Origin: Bradyrhizobium sp. 1(2017)
GTDB lineage: Bacteria; Pseudomonadota; Alphaproteobacteria; Rhizobiales; Xanthobacteraceae
Assembly (NCBI RefSeq): GCF_011602485.2
Contig: NZ_CP050022.2
Coordinates: 5,538,001 to 5,602,000, forward strand
Direction: 5' to 3'
Length of the DNA: 64,000 bases
This document shows positions 19,503 through 28,453 of the stretch, in pieces. How positions within the stretch are numbered: the stretch's first letter is position 1; the number at the start of each line of letters is the position of its first letter. Under the pieces are notes generated by a model. The model worked only from the letters and a program-made list of their open reading frames with translations. It had not been told where the DNA came from and ran no database searches. Made by a program: the position numbers and the translations under genes.

Positions 19503-19537
19503 TTTGTACGATTGTACAAAGAAAATGGACTTGTCAA
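19503..19537 (-). promoter_or_regulatory. Probable livK promoter with overlapping operator
   Basis: On the minus strand a perfect -35 TTGACA (19537-19532) is followed after 15 bases by TACAAT. The -10 lies inside a perfect palindrome, TTTGTAC-GATT-GTACAAA (19503-19520), of the kind bound by GntR-family repressors. It is about 190 bases upstream of livK. The spacer is shorter than ideal. Confidence 0.45.
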
Positions 19538-19720
19538 CGAAAAAGCCTTCGCTGCTCGCATCAGGTGTTCGCGAATGCCTTGAAGGGCGACTCTGGCGAC
19601 GCGCCACCGGGCTGTGAATGGAGCATTCCGCCTCTGACTTGCAGAATGCCGACATTCCCGAAGGCATTCGCCGCTGAAGCTGTGAGGTTATGCCCGAAGG
19701 TTTCCCGCTGATGAATACGT

Positions 19721-19792
19721 TATGTATACCATATCAGCTGATGCAACCCTCTCAAGCACGAAAAAGTCTTACTACCGTACCTTTATGTATAC
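19721..19792. promoter_or_regulatory. Two TATGTATAC sites upstream of the lipoprotein gene
   Basis: TATGTATAC occurs at 19721-19729 and again at 19784-19792, 63 bases apart, about six helical turns. The first is part of TATG-N5-CATA, the second of the palindrome TGTATACA. GTATAC-centred sites are typical of FCD-type GntR regulators. Nothing else, and no gene, was seen in 19316-19905. Confidence 0.3.
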
Positions 19793-19905
19793 AGAGGAAT
19801 CCGTCTTCGAATAAGCCAATTTTACTTGTTGTGGACTACAGTCCACCGCCGCGCCATTCGGCGTCCCGTCACCCGCGCCCGACAGGGCACGACATAAAGA
19901 TACTC

Positions 19906-20193
19906 ATGCGCTTCCGTTCGTCGTCGATCGCTGCCGTCTTCGTTCTGCTGGCTTCGAGCCTTGCCGGCTGCGGCACCGTCAACGAAAGACTCTCATCCGG
20001 CGTGGGCGATTACGTCCCGCAATGGGCGGGCGGCCTGCCGGCCGATGCCCCGCCACGCCCGGGCACGCCGCAATACGACGCCTACATGAAGGAGCGCGAA
20101 CGCAAGCGGCTGATGCCGGCGGCGGACCGCGAAAAAGAAGAGCAGGCGCAGAAGGGCGCGACGGGGTCTTCGTCGGCGGGCGCGGTGCGATAA
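19906..20193 (+). CDS. Small putative lipoprotein
   Basis: 95 residues. A basic start (MRFRSS) and a hydrophobic stretch lead to a lipobox, SLAGC, giving lipidation at Cys22. The mature part is short, charged and proline rich (ADAPPRPGTPQYDAYMKERERKR) and probably disordered. The long upstream in-frame extension to 19690 is not coding-like. Homologues of this look are common as unnamed rhizobial lipoproteins; no function is recognised. Confidence 0.7.
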   Translation: MRFRSSSIAAVFVLLASSLAGCGTVNERLSSGVGDYVPQWAGGLPADAPPRPGTPQYDAYMKERERKRLMPAADREKEEQAQKGATGSSSAGAVR

Positions 20194-20258
20194 GAGGCTA
20201 ATGGCGAATAGGTAGCGAATAAGGAAACTACCTTTATCTATTCGCTACTCACCACTCA

Positions 20259-21122
20259 CTAATCCACGAACACCACGGTCTTGCGGCCGTTGAGAATGAC
20301 GCGGTCGTCGAGATGGTAGCGGATCGCGCGAGCGAGCACGCGGCGCTCGATGTCGCGGCCCTTGCGGACCAGATCTTCCGGCGTGTCGCGATGGCTGATG
20401 CGCTCGACGTCCTGGTCGATGATCGGGCCCTCGTCGAGGTCGCGAGTGACGTAATGCGCGGTGGCGCCGATCAGCTTGACGCCGCGCTCATGGGCCTGGT
20501 GATAGGGTTTTGCGCCCTTGAAGCCCGGCAGGAACGAGTGGTGGATGTTGATGCAGCGGCCCGACAGTTTCGCCGAGAGATCATCGGACAGGATCTGCAT
20601 GTAGCGCGCGAGCACCACGAGATCGGTCTTGGTGTTGCCGACGAGGTCCATAATCTGGTCCTCCTGCTCCCGCTTGCTCTCCTTCGTCACAGGCAGGTGG
20701 TGGAACGGGATGCCGCCGAAATCGAGCCCGGAATAGACCTCGCGCGGATGGTTGGAGACGATCGCGGTCGGGATCATCGGCAATTCGCCGGTGCGCCAGC
20801 GATAGAGGATGTCGACCAGGCAGTGGTCGGACTTCGACACCAGCAGCATCACCTTGCGATGCGCAGCGCGGTCGCGCATCTGCCATTCCATTCCGAAACG
20901 CTCGGCGATCGCCGCAAAGCCTGTCTGGAGCGCCGACAGTTCCACGGCGAGATCGGCCGCGGTGAACACCACCCGCATGAAGAACTTCTTGGTCTCGACG
21001 TCGTCGAACTGCTGGGCGTCGAGAATGTTCTGTCCGTTATGGGCGAGGAATGTCGACACCGCCGAGACGATGCCAGGGCGATCCGGACAGGACAGGGTCA
21101 GGACATATTGGTGATCGGGCAT
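20259..21122 (-). CDS. purU: Formyltetrahydrofolate deformylase
   Basis: 287 residues, family length. It hydrolyses 10-formyl-THF to THF and formate, supplying formate and freeing folate. An N-terminal ACT domain (residues 1-80, [14 protein letters not shown]) is followed by the formyltransferase-like catalytic domain, with [16 protein letters not shown] carrying the catalytic asparagine and histidine and EGPIIDQDV the aspartate. It stands alone, divergent from the HemD-like gene. Confidence 0.93.
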   Translation of the reverse strand: MPDHQYVLTLSCPDRPGIVSAVSTFLAHNGQNILDAQQFDDVETKKFFMRVVFTAADLAVELSALQTGFAAIAERFGMEWQMRDRAAHRKVMLLVSKSDHCLVDILYRWRTGELPMIPTAIVSNHPREVYSGLDFGGIPFHHLPVTKESKREQEDQIMDLVGNTKTDLVVLARYMQILSDDLSAKLSGRCINIHHSFLPGFKGAKPYHQAHERGVKLIGATAHYVTRDLDEGPIIDQDVERISHRDTPEDLVRKGRDIERRVLARAIRYHLDDRVILNGRKTVVFVD

Positions 21123-21277
21123 GTTGATGAACAGGCTTGGCTCTTGATGAAGGATTGGGCAGAGGCTGCGAAGTCCAGCGATTTGCGCCCTGCTCTATCA
21201 CCGACCCCGCCCTTGCGCCAATCCCGCACGCGGAGTCAGGATGAATCGACGATTGCGAATTTGACCGGAGCGCACCC

Positions 21278-22114
21278 ATGGCCGACCGCTTGAACGGCAC
21301 CCGCATCCTGATCCTGGAAACACGCGAGGAGGCGCAGTTTTCCAAGCTTCTGGCCGAGCAAGGCGCCGAAGTCGTGCAGTGCCCGATGTTCACCATCCAG
21401 GATGCGCCGGACCCGGCCTCGGTCGAGGCCTGGATCCGCCGCGCCGTCGACAAGCCGTTCGACGATCTCGTGCTGATGACCGGCGAAGGCCTGCGGCGGA
21501 TCATGAAGCTCGCCGTCGCGCGTAGGCTCGATCAGGCTCTGGTGGCAGCGCTCGCGAAATCGCGAAAATTCACCCGCGGTCCGAAGCCCGGCAAGGCACT
21601 GCGCGAAATCGGCCTCGAGGCGCAGCAGACCACGGAAAAGCCGACCACCGATGGCGTGATCGAGATGCTTGGCAGGCTCGACCTGAAGGGCCGGCGTCTT
21701 GGCCTCCAGCTCTATCCGGACAAGGACCACAGTGCGCTGACCGGCGCGCTTGCCGCGCAAGGCGCCGAGGTCGATAGCGTGCTGCCTTATGCCTACGACT
21801 CCAAGGCGGCGGATGCCAACATCGTCGCCGCGATCGAGGACATGGCCGAGGGCCGGATCGATTCCGTCGCGCTGACCAATCTCGGCCAGGTCCGCCGCCT
21901 GGTTGAGGCCGCGAAGGCGCATGGCAGCGAGGCGCGCCTCCGCGCCGGCCTGGAGCGGACGCTGATCGCCTCGGTCGGTCCGGCCGTCTCCGGCGAGCTC
22001 GCCGCGCATGGCCTGCGGACGGACGTCTCTCCGCCGGAGGACGCCTATTTCATGCGCCCGCTGATCTCGGCGATGGCCGCAGCGTTGGCGGAGCGGAAGC
22101 CGGCGACGCACTGA
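21278..22114 (+). CDS. Uroporphyrinogen-III synthase (HemD) family protein
   Basis: 278 residues with the two-lobed HemD fold: ILILETREEAQFSKLL starts lobe one, and GRRLGLQLYPDKDHSAL plus DSVALTNLGQVRRLVE lie in lobe two, ending SVGPAVSGELAAHGLR, the usual HemD C-terminal string. HemD cyclises hydroxymethylbilane to uroporphyrinogen III. No hemC or other tetrapyrrole gene is nearby, and some HemD-like proteins have other roles, so the symbol is withheld. Confidence 0.75.
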   Translation: MADRLNGTRILILETREEAQFSKLLAEQGAEVVQCPMFTIQDAPDPASVEAWIRRAVDKPFDDLVLMTGEGLRRIMKLAVARRLDQALVAALAKSRKFTRGPKPGKALREIGLEAQQTTEKPTTDGVIEMLGRLDLKGRRLGLQLYPDKDHSALTGALAAQGAEVDSVLPYAYDSKAADANIVAAIEDMAEGRIDSVALTNLGQVRRLVEAAKAHGSEARLRAGLERTLIASVGPAVSGELAAHGLRTDVSPPEDAYFMRPLISAMAAALAERKPATH

Positions 22115-22240
22115 TCCGAGAGGGCGCTACATCGCGGCATTGCCCGCGAGCCGACCCGCGCGTCTGCGCAAACCGGTGACGCGCTTGCGGCGGGCCGGCG
22201 CGCCGAACCCGCCGTGCATGGCGGCATGCGGCAGCTTTGA

Positions 22241-23584
22241 TTGACACAGGCATCGCCGGCGCTACGTTCTCGCGCAGAAGAAGAAACAAGAAGGAATCGC
22301 CGTGACACGCGTCAACGCGACGTGAGTGAAGTCGCGCGGTCTTCGGCGCTCGCGCCATTCCGCATCCGCAACTATCGCTTCCAGTGGCCATCCGACCTGC
22401 TCACCTCCTGGGCGTTCGAGGTCGAGACGCTGGTGCTCGGCTGGTACATCCTGGTCGAGACCGGCTCGGTGCTGCTGCTCACCGTGCTTGCTTCGCTCCA
22501 ATTCGTCGGGACACTGGTTGCGCCGGTCTTCGGCATGATCGGCGATCGCATGGGTCATCGCGACCTCCTGGTCGCGATGCGTCTTGCATATACGGTGCTG
22601 TCGTCCACCATCATGGTCCTGGCGCTGACCGGTCATTTGTCGCCGCTGAGCGTCATGATCATCGTCGCGATCATGGGCCTGATTCGTCCCTCCGATCTCG
22701 GCGTCCGGGGCGCGCTGCTGGCCGAGATCATGCCATCCGAGCAACTGGTCGGGGCCATCAGCGTGGCGCGCACTACCCAGGACAGCGCCCGCATCGCCGG
22801 AGCATTGACGGGCGCCGGGCTGTTCGCCGTCCTCGGCATCGGCCTTGTCTATGTGGCGATCGCCTGCCTCTATTTCACTGCCGCGCTCCTCATGCTCTGC
22901 CTGACCAGGCCGAAGAGAACCGTCACCACGAGCGATCTTCCCGCGAACAGCCACGCCATTTCCCGGCTGTTCGGCGACCTCAAGGAGGGGGTCGTCTACG
23001 CCTGGAACGGCCCGGGAATGCGCGCGGCGCTCTGCGTCGCCTTTCTGGCCAATCTCACCGCGTTTCCTTTCACCGGCGGATTGCTGCCCTACATCGCGCG
23101 CGAGATCTTTCAGACCGACCAGACCGGCCTCGGCTATCTCTCGGCGAGCTTCGCCGTCGGCTCGCTGATCGGCTCCATCACGCTCAGCGTCGTCGGCGGA
23201 CTTCGCATTGCCCGGCTGCTGATCGGCGCGACGCTGGCCTGGTACGCCATGCTGCTGGTCTTCGTCGAGGTCAGGACCATGCCGGTGGCGATGGCCTGCC
23301 TCGTCCTCGCCGGCATCGCGCAGAGCATGTCGATGATTTCGGCCGCCGTGATCCTGATGCGGACGGCGAGTGCCCATCTGCGCGGCCGCGTCATGGGCGT
23401 GCGCATGATGGTGATCTATGGCCTGCCGCTCGGCTTGCTCGCCGCGGGCAGCCTGATCGACATCATCGGCTATTCCGCCACGGGCTCGCTCTATGCCGCC
23501 TCGGGGATCGTCGCGATGCTGGCGATCGCAATCCGCTGGCGCGCCGACCTCTGGCCGGAGCACGCCCCGGCCAATGCGCGCTAG
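22241..23584 (+). CDS. MFS transporter, EntS-like
   Basis: 447 residues from ATG 22241, about twelve helices, with FRIRNYRFQWPSDLLTSWAFEVE opening helix 1 (text split after position twenty in meaning) and MRTASAHLRGRVMGVRMM late. The pattern matches the enterobactin-exporter-like MFS_3 group. The first 27 residues are polar and unlike the family; GTG 22322 would start at VSEVARSS, closer to relatives. An AAGGAA site in front of 22301 serves only a seven-codon frame ending at 22324. The true start is likely 22322. Substrate unknown. Confidence 0.75.
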   Translation: MTQASPALRSRAEEETRRNRRDTRQRDVSEVARSSALAPFRIRNYRFQWPSDLLTSWAFEVETLVLGWYILVETGSVLLLTVLASLQFVGTLVAPVFGMIGDRMGHRDLLVAMRLAYTVLSSTIMVLALTGHLSPLSVMIIVAIMGLIRPSDLGVRGALLAEIMPSEQLVGAISVARTTQDSARIAGALTGAGLFAVLGIGLVYVAIACLYFTAALLMLCLTRPKRTVTTSDLPANSHAISRLFGDLKEGVVYAWNGPGMRAALCVAFLANLTAFPFTGGLLPYIAREIFQTDQTGLGYLSASFAVGSLIGSITLSVVGGLRIARLLIGATLAWYAMLLVFVEVRTMPVAMACLVLAGIAQSMSMISAAVILMRTASAHLRGRVMGVRMMVIYGLPLGLLAAGSLIDIIGYSATGSLYAASGIVAMLAIAIRWRADLWPEHAPANAR

Positions 23585-23626
23585 AGCCACGTTCCGATGA
23601 ATTGGAACGGCTCTCTAGATCTTCGT

Positions 23627-23676
23627 CTTGACGCGTTTTCTTGACGCGAACCGTATCCACTTCGCTCGAAAACGCT
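23627..23676. repeat. Dispersed intergenic repeat fragment
   Basis: TTGACGCGTTTTCTTGACGC followed by an ACTTCGCTCGAAAACGCTCT tail matches a sequence recalled as very frequent between genes in Bradyrhizobium and Rhodopseudomonas. Just before it, AGAGCCACGTTCC pairs imperfectly with GGAACGGCTCT (23584-23615) and may terminate the MFS gene. Confidence 0.5.
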
Positions 23677-24351
23677 CTAATCCCCGTAACCGCGCAACCG
23701 CTCGATATCGAGGATGGTGACGCCGCCATATTCGAGCCGCAGCAGTCCCTCTTTCTCCAGCCGGTTCAGCGCGCGGTTGGCGTTCTGGCGGGACATGCCG
23801 GAGAGCGCGCCGATCTCCTCCTGGGTGATCTCCAGATGGGCGGTCGATTCGGGATAGAGGATCGGGTTGAACAGCGAGGCGATGCTGCGCGCGAGGCGCG
23901 CGGTGGCATCCAGCGTGCGGTTGACCTCGAGCATGCCGATGAATTGGCCGAGCCGCTCGTTGAGCTGGCGCACCAGAAAGCGGTTGAAGCCGACGCTGTT
24001 CTCGAACAGCCACATGAAGGCGCTGCGTTCCATCAGCGCGACCCGGCTGTCGCGCAGCGCGACCACGTCATAGCGCCGCGGCTCGTTCTTGAGCACGCTG
24101 CCTTCGCCGAACCAGGCGCCTGCCGTCAGCCCGGCCAGACTCGTCTCCTTGCCGTCGCGCGACACCCCGCCCATCCGGGCGAGTCCGCCCACCATGCCGG
24201 CCCAATAGTCGAAGGTATCGCCGCGCATGAAGACGGTCTCGCCGGTGCCGTAGGACCGTTCGGTGATTCCACCGCGTGCGACCTCGATCTCCGCTTGCGT
24301 GAGCTCCCGCGACCAGGCGGCGATGCGCTTCAGTTGATCCTCTGAAATCAT
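23677..24351 (-). CDS. Crp/Fnr-family transcriptional regulator
   Basis: 224 residues. A cyclic-nucleotide-binding-type beta barrel (residues 25-140, GETVFMRGD, AWFGEGSVL) is followed by a C-terminal winged helix with TQEEIGALSGMSRQNANRAL as recognition region. There is no N-terminal cysteine cluster, so it is not an oxygen-sensing Fnr. The effector is unknown. It is divergent from the second ABC operon and could control it; no clear palindromic site was found between them. Confidence 0.85.
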   Translation of the reverse strand: MISEDQLKRIAAWSRELTQAEIEVARGGITERSYGTGETVFMRGDTFDYWAGMVGGLARMGGVSRDGKETSLAGLTAGAWFGEGSVLKNEPRRYDVVALRDSRVALMERSAFMWLFENSVGFNRFLVRQLNERLGQFIGMLEVNRTLDATARLARSIASLFNPILYPESTAHLEITQEEIGALSGMSRQNANRALNRLEKEGLLRLEYGGVTILDIERLRGYGD

Positions 24352-24655
24352 GATCTCGAAGCCAGCCGCACCGTTTCGTCACTCCACCCTTCTGTTGCAC
24401 CGCAACACGATCGCCGCGGCGGCCATCCGACGAAAGATGAACGCCGTGCCCGCCCGAAAAACTTTGTCACCGAATTGTCAGGCCGAAGACATTTCAAAAT
24501 AGCGCTTTCCCGTATTGAGAGCCACCTTGGGCGATGCGGCTTTTGATCCCTGACGGGAACGAAGGCGGCGCGGGTCCGGTCGAGACCAATGGCTGCATGG
24601 CCTGACGGGGACGACCGTACTAGGATTGCCCGAAAACAACGGATGAAGAGCGCCG

Positions 24656-25510
24656 ATGAATGCGCCATCACCGGGAGGGATTTGTTTGGTGGCTACCAGT
24701 CTCGAAGTGCGCGGCGTGTCCTTGCGATTCGGTGGCGTCCGTGCGCTGACCGATGTCGGCTTCGCCATCAAGGAAGGCGAGCTGTTCTCGATCATCGGCC
24801 CCAACGGCGCCGGCAAGACCTCGATCGTGAACTGTATTTCCGGTCGCTACAAACCGACCGAGGGCCAGCTGTTCTACCAGGGCCGCGACATCACCGGCTT
24901 GACGCCGAATGCCCGGGCCTCGCTCGGCATCGGCCGCACCTTCCAGAACCTGGCGCTGTTCCACCACATGAGCGTGCTCGACAACATCATGGTCGGCCGC
25001 CATCACCTCCTGAAGAACAATTTCCTCACGGGCTCGCTGTACTGGCTCACCGGCGCACGCAAGGAGGAACTCGAGCACCGCCGCAAGGTCGAGGAGATCA
25101 TCGATTTCCTCGATCTGCAGTCGGTGCGAAAGGCCACCGCCGGCACCCTCTCCTACGGCCTGCGAAAGCGCGTGGAGCTCGCCCGCGCCATGGCGCTGGA
25201 GCCGCGCCTCATCCTCCTCGACGAGCCGATGGCCGGCATGAATTTCGAAGAGAAGGAGGACATGGCCCGCTACATCGTCGATCTCAACGAGGAGTTCGGG
25301 ATGACGGTCGTGATGATCGAGCACGACATGGGCGTGGTGATGGACATCTCCCATCGTGTCATGGTGCTGGATTTCGGCAAGAAGATCGCGGAGGGCGATC
25401 CCGCCGCCGTCCTCGCCGATCCCCACGTCAGGCGCGCCTATCTCGGCGAGGAGGACGAGGTGCTGGTCGATCCGGATGACGCCTCGCCCGCGCAGGAGAG
25501 CGCGGCATGA
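24656..25510 (+). CDS. ABC transporter ATPase, LivG-type
   Basis: 284 residues. Walker A is GPNGAGKTS, the signature LSYGLRKRVELARAM, Walker B LILLDEPMAGM, with IEHDMG for the H-loop. The YLGEEDE ending is LivG-like, followed by an acidic tail of 20 residues. It heads the operon ATPase - acyl-CoA ligase - LivH - LivM - binding protein - LivF. Its stop overlaps the ligase start as ATGA. Confidence 0.9.
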   Translation: MNAPSPGGICLVATSLEVRGVSLRFGGVRALTDVGFAIKEGELFSIIGPNGAGKTSIVNCISGRYKPTEGQLFYQGRDITGLTPNARASLGIGRTFQNLALFHHMSVLDNIMVGRHHLLKNNFLTGSLYWLTGARKEELEHRRKVEEIIDFLDLQSVRKATAGTLSYGLRKRVELARAMALEPRLILLDEPMAGMNFEEKEDMARYIVDLNEEFGMTVVMIEHDMGVVMDISHRVMVLDFGKKIAEGDPAAVLADPHVRRAYLGEEDEVLVDPDDASPAQESAA

Positions 25511-27438
25511 TGGATTATGCGGGACGCGTCGCGCAGGCCGACACCTATCCCAAGATGCTCCGGCTCAACGCCAGGGAGCATGGCGGCGAGATCGCGCTGC
25601 GCGAGAAGGATCTCGGGCTTTGGCGCCTGTTCACCTGGAACGATTACCAGACTCGGGTGCGCGATTTCGCACTCGGTCTCCTCGAGCTCGGCCTTGGCCG
25701 CGGCGATGTCATCGGCATCATCGGCGACAACCGGCCGGACTGGGTCGCGGCGGAAATCGCGACGCATGCGATCGGCGGCCTCAGCCTCGGCCTCTATCGC
25801 GACGTGCTGAATGAGGAAGCCTCTTATCTGCTGACCTATGGCGAGGCACGGCTCGTCTTCGCCGAGGACGAAGAGCAGGTCGACAAGCTGCTCGCGCTCG
25901 CCGAGCGCGTGCCGAAGCTGAAGCACATCATCTATTCCGATCCGCGTGGAATGCGGAAATATGACGATCCCAGGCTGATGTCGGCGGAAAAGTTCGCCGA
26001 CCTCGGCCGCGCGCGGGCCGCTCGCGAGCCGGAGCTTTACGATCGCCTGGTGGACGCGACCAAGGGCGAGGATGTCGCCATCCTCTGCACGACGTCGGGC
26101 ACGACTTCGCATCCCAAGCTCGCGATGCTCGCGGCCGGCCGCGTGCTCGGCCATTGCGCGACTTACCTGGCCTTCGATCCGAAGGGACCCGACGACGAAT
26201 ACGTCTCGGTGCTGCCGCTGCCCTGGATCATGGAACAGGTCTACGTGCTCGGCAAAGGCCTGTTGTGCCGGATGAAGGTCAATTTCGTCGAAGAGCCGGA
26301 TACGATGATGAACGATCTGCGCGAGATCGCGCCGACCTTCGTGCTGTTCGCGCCGCGCGTCTGGGAATCGATCGCCGCAGACGTCCGCGCCAAGGTGATG
26401 GACGCCACGCCCTTGAAGCAGCGGATGTTCGACGTCGGCACGAAGTCGGGTCTAACCGCGCTCGCGCAGGGAAAGCGCTCCGGTCTTGCCGACGCGATCC
26501 TGTTCCGCGCGCTGCGCGACCGCCTCGGTTTCACCCGCCTGCGTTCGGCCGCGACCGGCGGCGCGGCGCTCGGCCCTGAAACCTTCAAGTTCTTCCAGGC
26601 GATGGGCGTGCCGCTGCGGACGCTTTACGGCCAGACCGAGCTGTTAGGTGCCTACACCTTGCACCCCGAGGGCAAGGTCGACCCTGATACGACCGGCGTG
26701 CCGATGGCCGACAGCGTCGAGATCCGGATCGACAATGCCGACGTCCACGGCGTCGGCGAAATCGTCGTGCGGCATCCCAACATGTTCCTCGGCTATTACA
26801 AGAACCCCGAGGCAAGCGTCGCCGACATCAAGGACGGCTGGATGTTGTCGGGCGATGCCGGCTACTTCAACGAGAATAGGCAGCTCGTCGTCATCGACCG
26901 CATCAAGGATCTCGCCGAGACCTCGCGCGGCGAGCGCTTCTCGCCGCAATTCATCGAGAACAAGCTGAAATTCTCGCCCTACATCGCCGAGGCCGTGGTC
27001 CTGGGCGCCGGCCGCGACGCGCTCGCCGCCATGATCTGCATCCGCTACTCCATCATCTCGAAATGGGCGGAGAAGAACCGCCTTTCCTTCACTACCTACA
27101 GCGATCTCGCCTCGCGGCCCGAGGTCTATACGCTGCTCCAGAAGGAAGTCGAGACCGTCAACGCCACGCTGCCGCCGGCCCAGCGCATCTCGCGTTTCCT
27201 GCTGCTTTACAAGGAGCTCGACGCCGACGACGGCGAGCTCACCCGCACCCGTAAAGTGCGCCGCGGCGTCATCAACGAGAAGTACGCAGGGATCATCGAT
27301 GCGATCTATCGCGGCGATGCCGACATCCCCGTCGACACCGTGATCCGCTTCCAGGACGGCACCACGCAACGTGTGCGCACCACGCTACGCGTCGTGGATC
27401 TCGGCGGGCACGGGCATATGGCGGAGGCGGCGGAGTGA
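25507..27438 (+). CDS. AMP-dependent (long-chain) acyl-CoA ligase
   Basis: 643 residues. The AMP/phosphate loop reads TTSGTTSHPKLAML, with the adenine motif YGQTE, the SGDAGYF aspartate and the hinge DRIKD. Length and wording match long-chain fatty acyl-CoA synthetases that act on fatty or aromatic acids. The loop has SH in place of the usual G-x before PK. Being inside an ABC operon, translationally coupled to the ATPase, it probably activates the imported acid to its CoA ester straight after entry. The substrate is not determined. Confidence 0.88.
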   Translation: MMDYAGRVAQADTYPKMLRLNAREHGGEIALREKDLGLWRLFTWNDYQTRVRDFALGLLELGLGRGDVIGIIGDNRPDWVAAEIATHAIGGLSLGLYRDVLNEEASYLLTYGEARLVFAEDEEQVDKLLALAERVPKLKHIIYSDPRGMRKYDDPRLMSAEKFADLGRARAAREPELYDRLVDATKGEDVAILCTTSGTTSHPKLAMLAAGRVLGHCATYLAFDPKGPDDEYVSVLPLPWIMEQVYVLGKGLLCRMKVNFVEEPDTMMNDLREIAPTFVLFAPRVWESIAADVRAKVMDATPLKQRMFDVGTKSGLTALAQGKRSGLADAILFRALRDRLGFTRLRSAATGGAALGPETFKFFQAMGVPLRTLYGQTELLGAYTLHPEGKVDPDTTGVPMADSVEIRIDNADVHGVGEIVVRHPNMFLGYYKNPEASVADIKDGWMLSGDAGYFNENRQLVVIDRIKDLAETSRGERFSPQFIENKLKFSPYIAEAVVLGAGRDALAAMICIRYSIISKWAEKNRLSFTTYSDLASRPEVYTLLQKEVETVNATLPPAQRISRFLLLYKELDADDGELTRTRKVRRGVINEKYAGIIDAIYRGDADIPVDTVIRFQDGTTQRVRTTLRVVDLGGHGHMAEAAE

Positions 27439-27443
27439 CACAG

Positions 27444-27541
27444 ACGATCGTCATGCGCGGGCTTGACCCGCGCATCCATCCTCTTCCGAACAAGCTTCTT
27501 TCCACATCGATGGATTGCCGGGTCAAGCCCGGCAATGACGA
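27444..27541. repeat. Dispersed palindromic repeat
   Basis: GCGCGGGCTTGACCCGCGC and TTGCCGGGTCAAGCCCGGCAA form two hairpins that face each other around inverted GGATGGAT/GATGGATT-like flanks. It fills the gap between the ligase and livH-like gene. The GGACAAGCCCGGGCATGACG-like end recurs at 30868-30973. Confidence 0.75.
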
Positions 27542-27556
27542 GCTGGATCAACGGTC

Positions 27557-28450
27557 ATGAACACCGCCTTCCTCTTCCAGCTCCTGGTCAACGGCCTCGT
27601 GGTCGGCACGCTCTATGGCGTGGTCGCGATGTCGTTCGTGCTGATCTACAAGGCGACGCAGGTCGTCAATTTCGCGCAAGGCGAATTGCTGCTGGTCGGC
27701 GCCTGGGTGTGCTGGGCTCTGCTGGCGAAATACCAGGTACCGTTCTGGATCGGCATGCCAATCACGCTGGTGTTCATGTTCGTGTTCGGCATCGCGGTCC
27801 AGGTCCTGATCCTGCGGCCGATGATCGGCGAACCGATCATCTCGGTGATCATGGTGACGATCGGTCTCTCTACCGTGCTCCAGGCGACGCTGAAATGGAT
27901 GTTCGGCGTCAATCCGCAGCCGTTCCCACGCGTGTTCGAGAGCCAGTCGGTCGGCCTGTTCGGCCTCCAGATCCAGACCGTCTACGTCATGAGCCTCGTG
28001 GTGTCGGTCGCGATGATGATCGGCATGGCCTGGTTCTTCCGCGCCTCCAAATATGGCCTCGCGATGCGCGCCACGGCATTCAACCAGCAAGTTGCGCAAT
28101 CGCTCGGCATTTCCGTCAAGAGCGTGTTCGCGATGGCCTGGGCGATCTCGGCAACCGTCTCGGCCGTGGCCGGCGTCGTGGTCGCGGTCGTGAACGGCGT
28201 GTCCTCGGGCCTTGCCGCCTACGGCATCAAGGTGTTTCCGGCGGCAATTCTCGGCGGGCTCGACTCCGTCGGCGGCGCCGTGCTCGGCGGCATCATCATC
28301 GGGCTGCTCGAGAACGTCGCGCAATATGTCGACAGCGAGTACCTGCACTGGGGCAATCTCTACGAGATCGCGCCGTTCTACGTCCTCATCATCGTGCTGA
28401 TGATCAAGCCCTACGGCCTGTTCGGCACCCACGACATCGAGCGGATCTGA
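27557..28450 (+). CDS. ABC permease, LivH-type
   Basis: 297 residues, about eight membrane helices. The family loop is VVNFAQGELLLVGAW (LivH usually has NLAHG), and the C-terminal GGLDSVGGAVLGGIIIG is diagnostic of the permease pair. The FAQGE variant is frequent in transporters linked to acyl-CoA ligases rather than amino acid import, recalled from the family. The livM-type gene starts four bases after the stop. Confidence 0.9.
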   Translation: MNTAFLFQLLVNGLVVGTLYGVVAMSFVLIYKATQVVNFAQGELLLVGAWVCWALLAKYQVPFWIGMPITLVFMFVFGIAVQVLILRPMIGEPIISVIMVTIGLSTVLQATLKWMFGVNPQPFPRVFESQSVGLFGLQIQTVYVMSLVVSVAMMIGMAWFFRASKYGLAMRATAFNQQVAQSLGISVKSVFAMAWAISATVSAVAGVVVAVVNGVSSGLAAYGIKVFPAAILGGLDSVGGAVLGGIIIGLLENVAQYVDSEYLHWGNLYEIAPFYVLIIVLMIKPYGLFGTHDIERI

Positions 28451-28453
28451 CCC

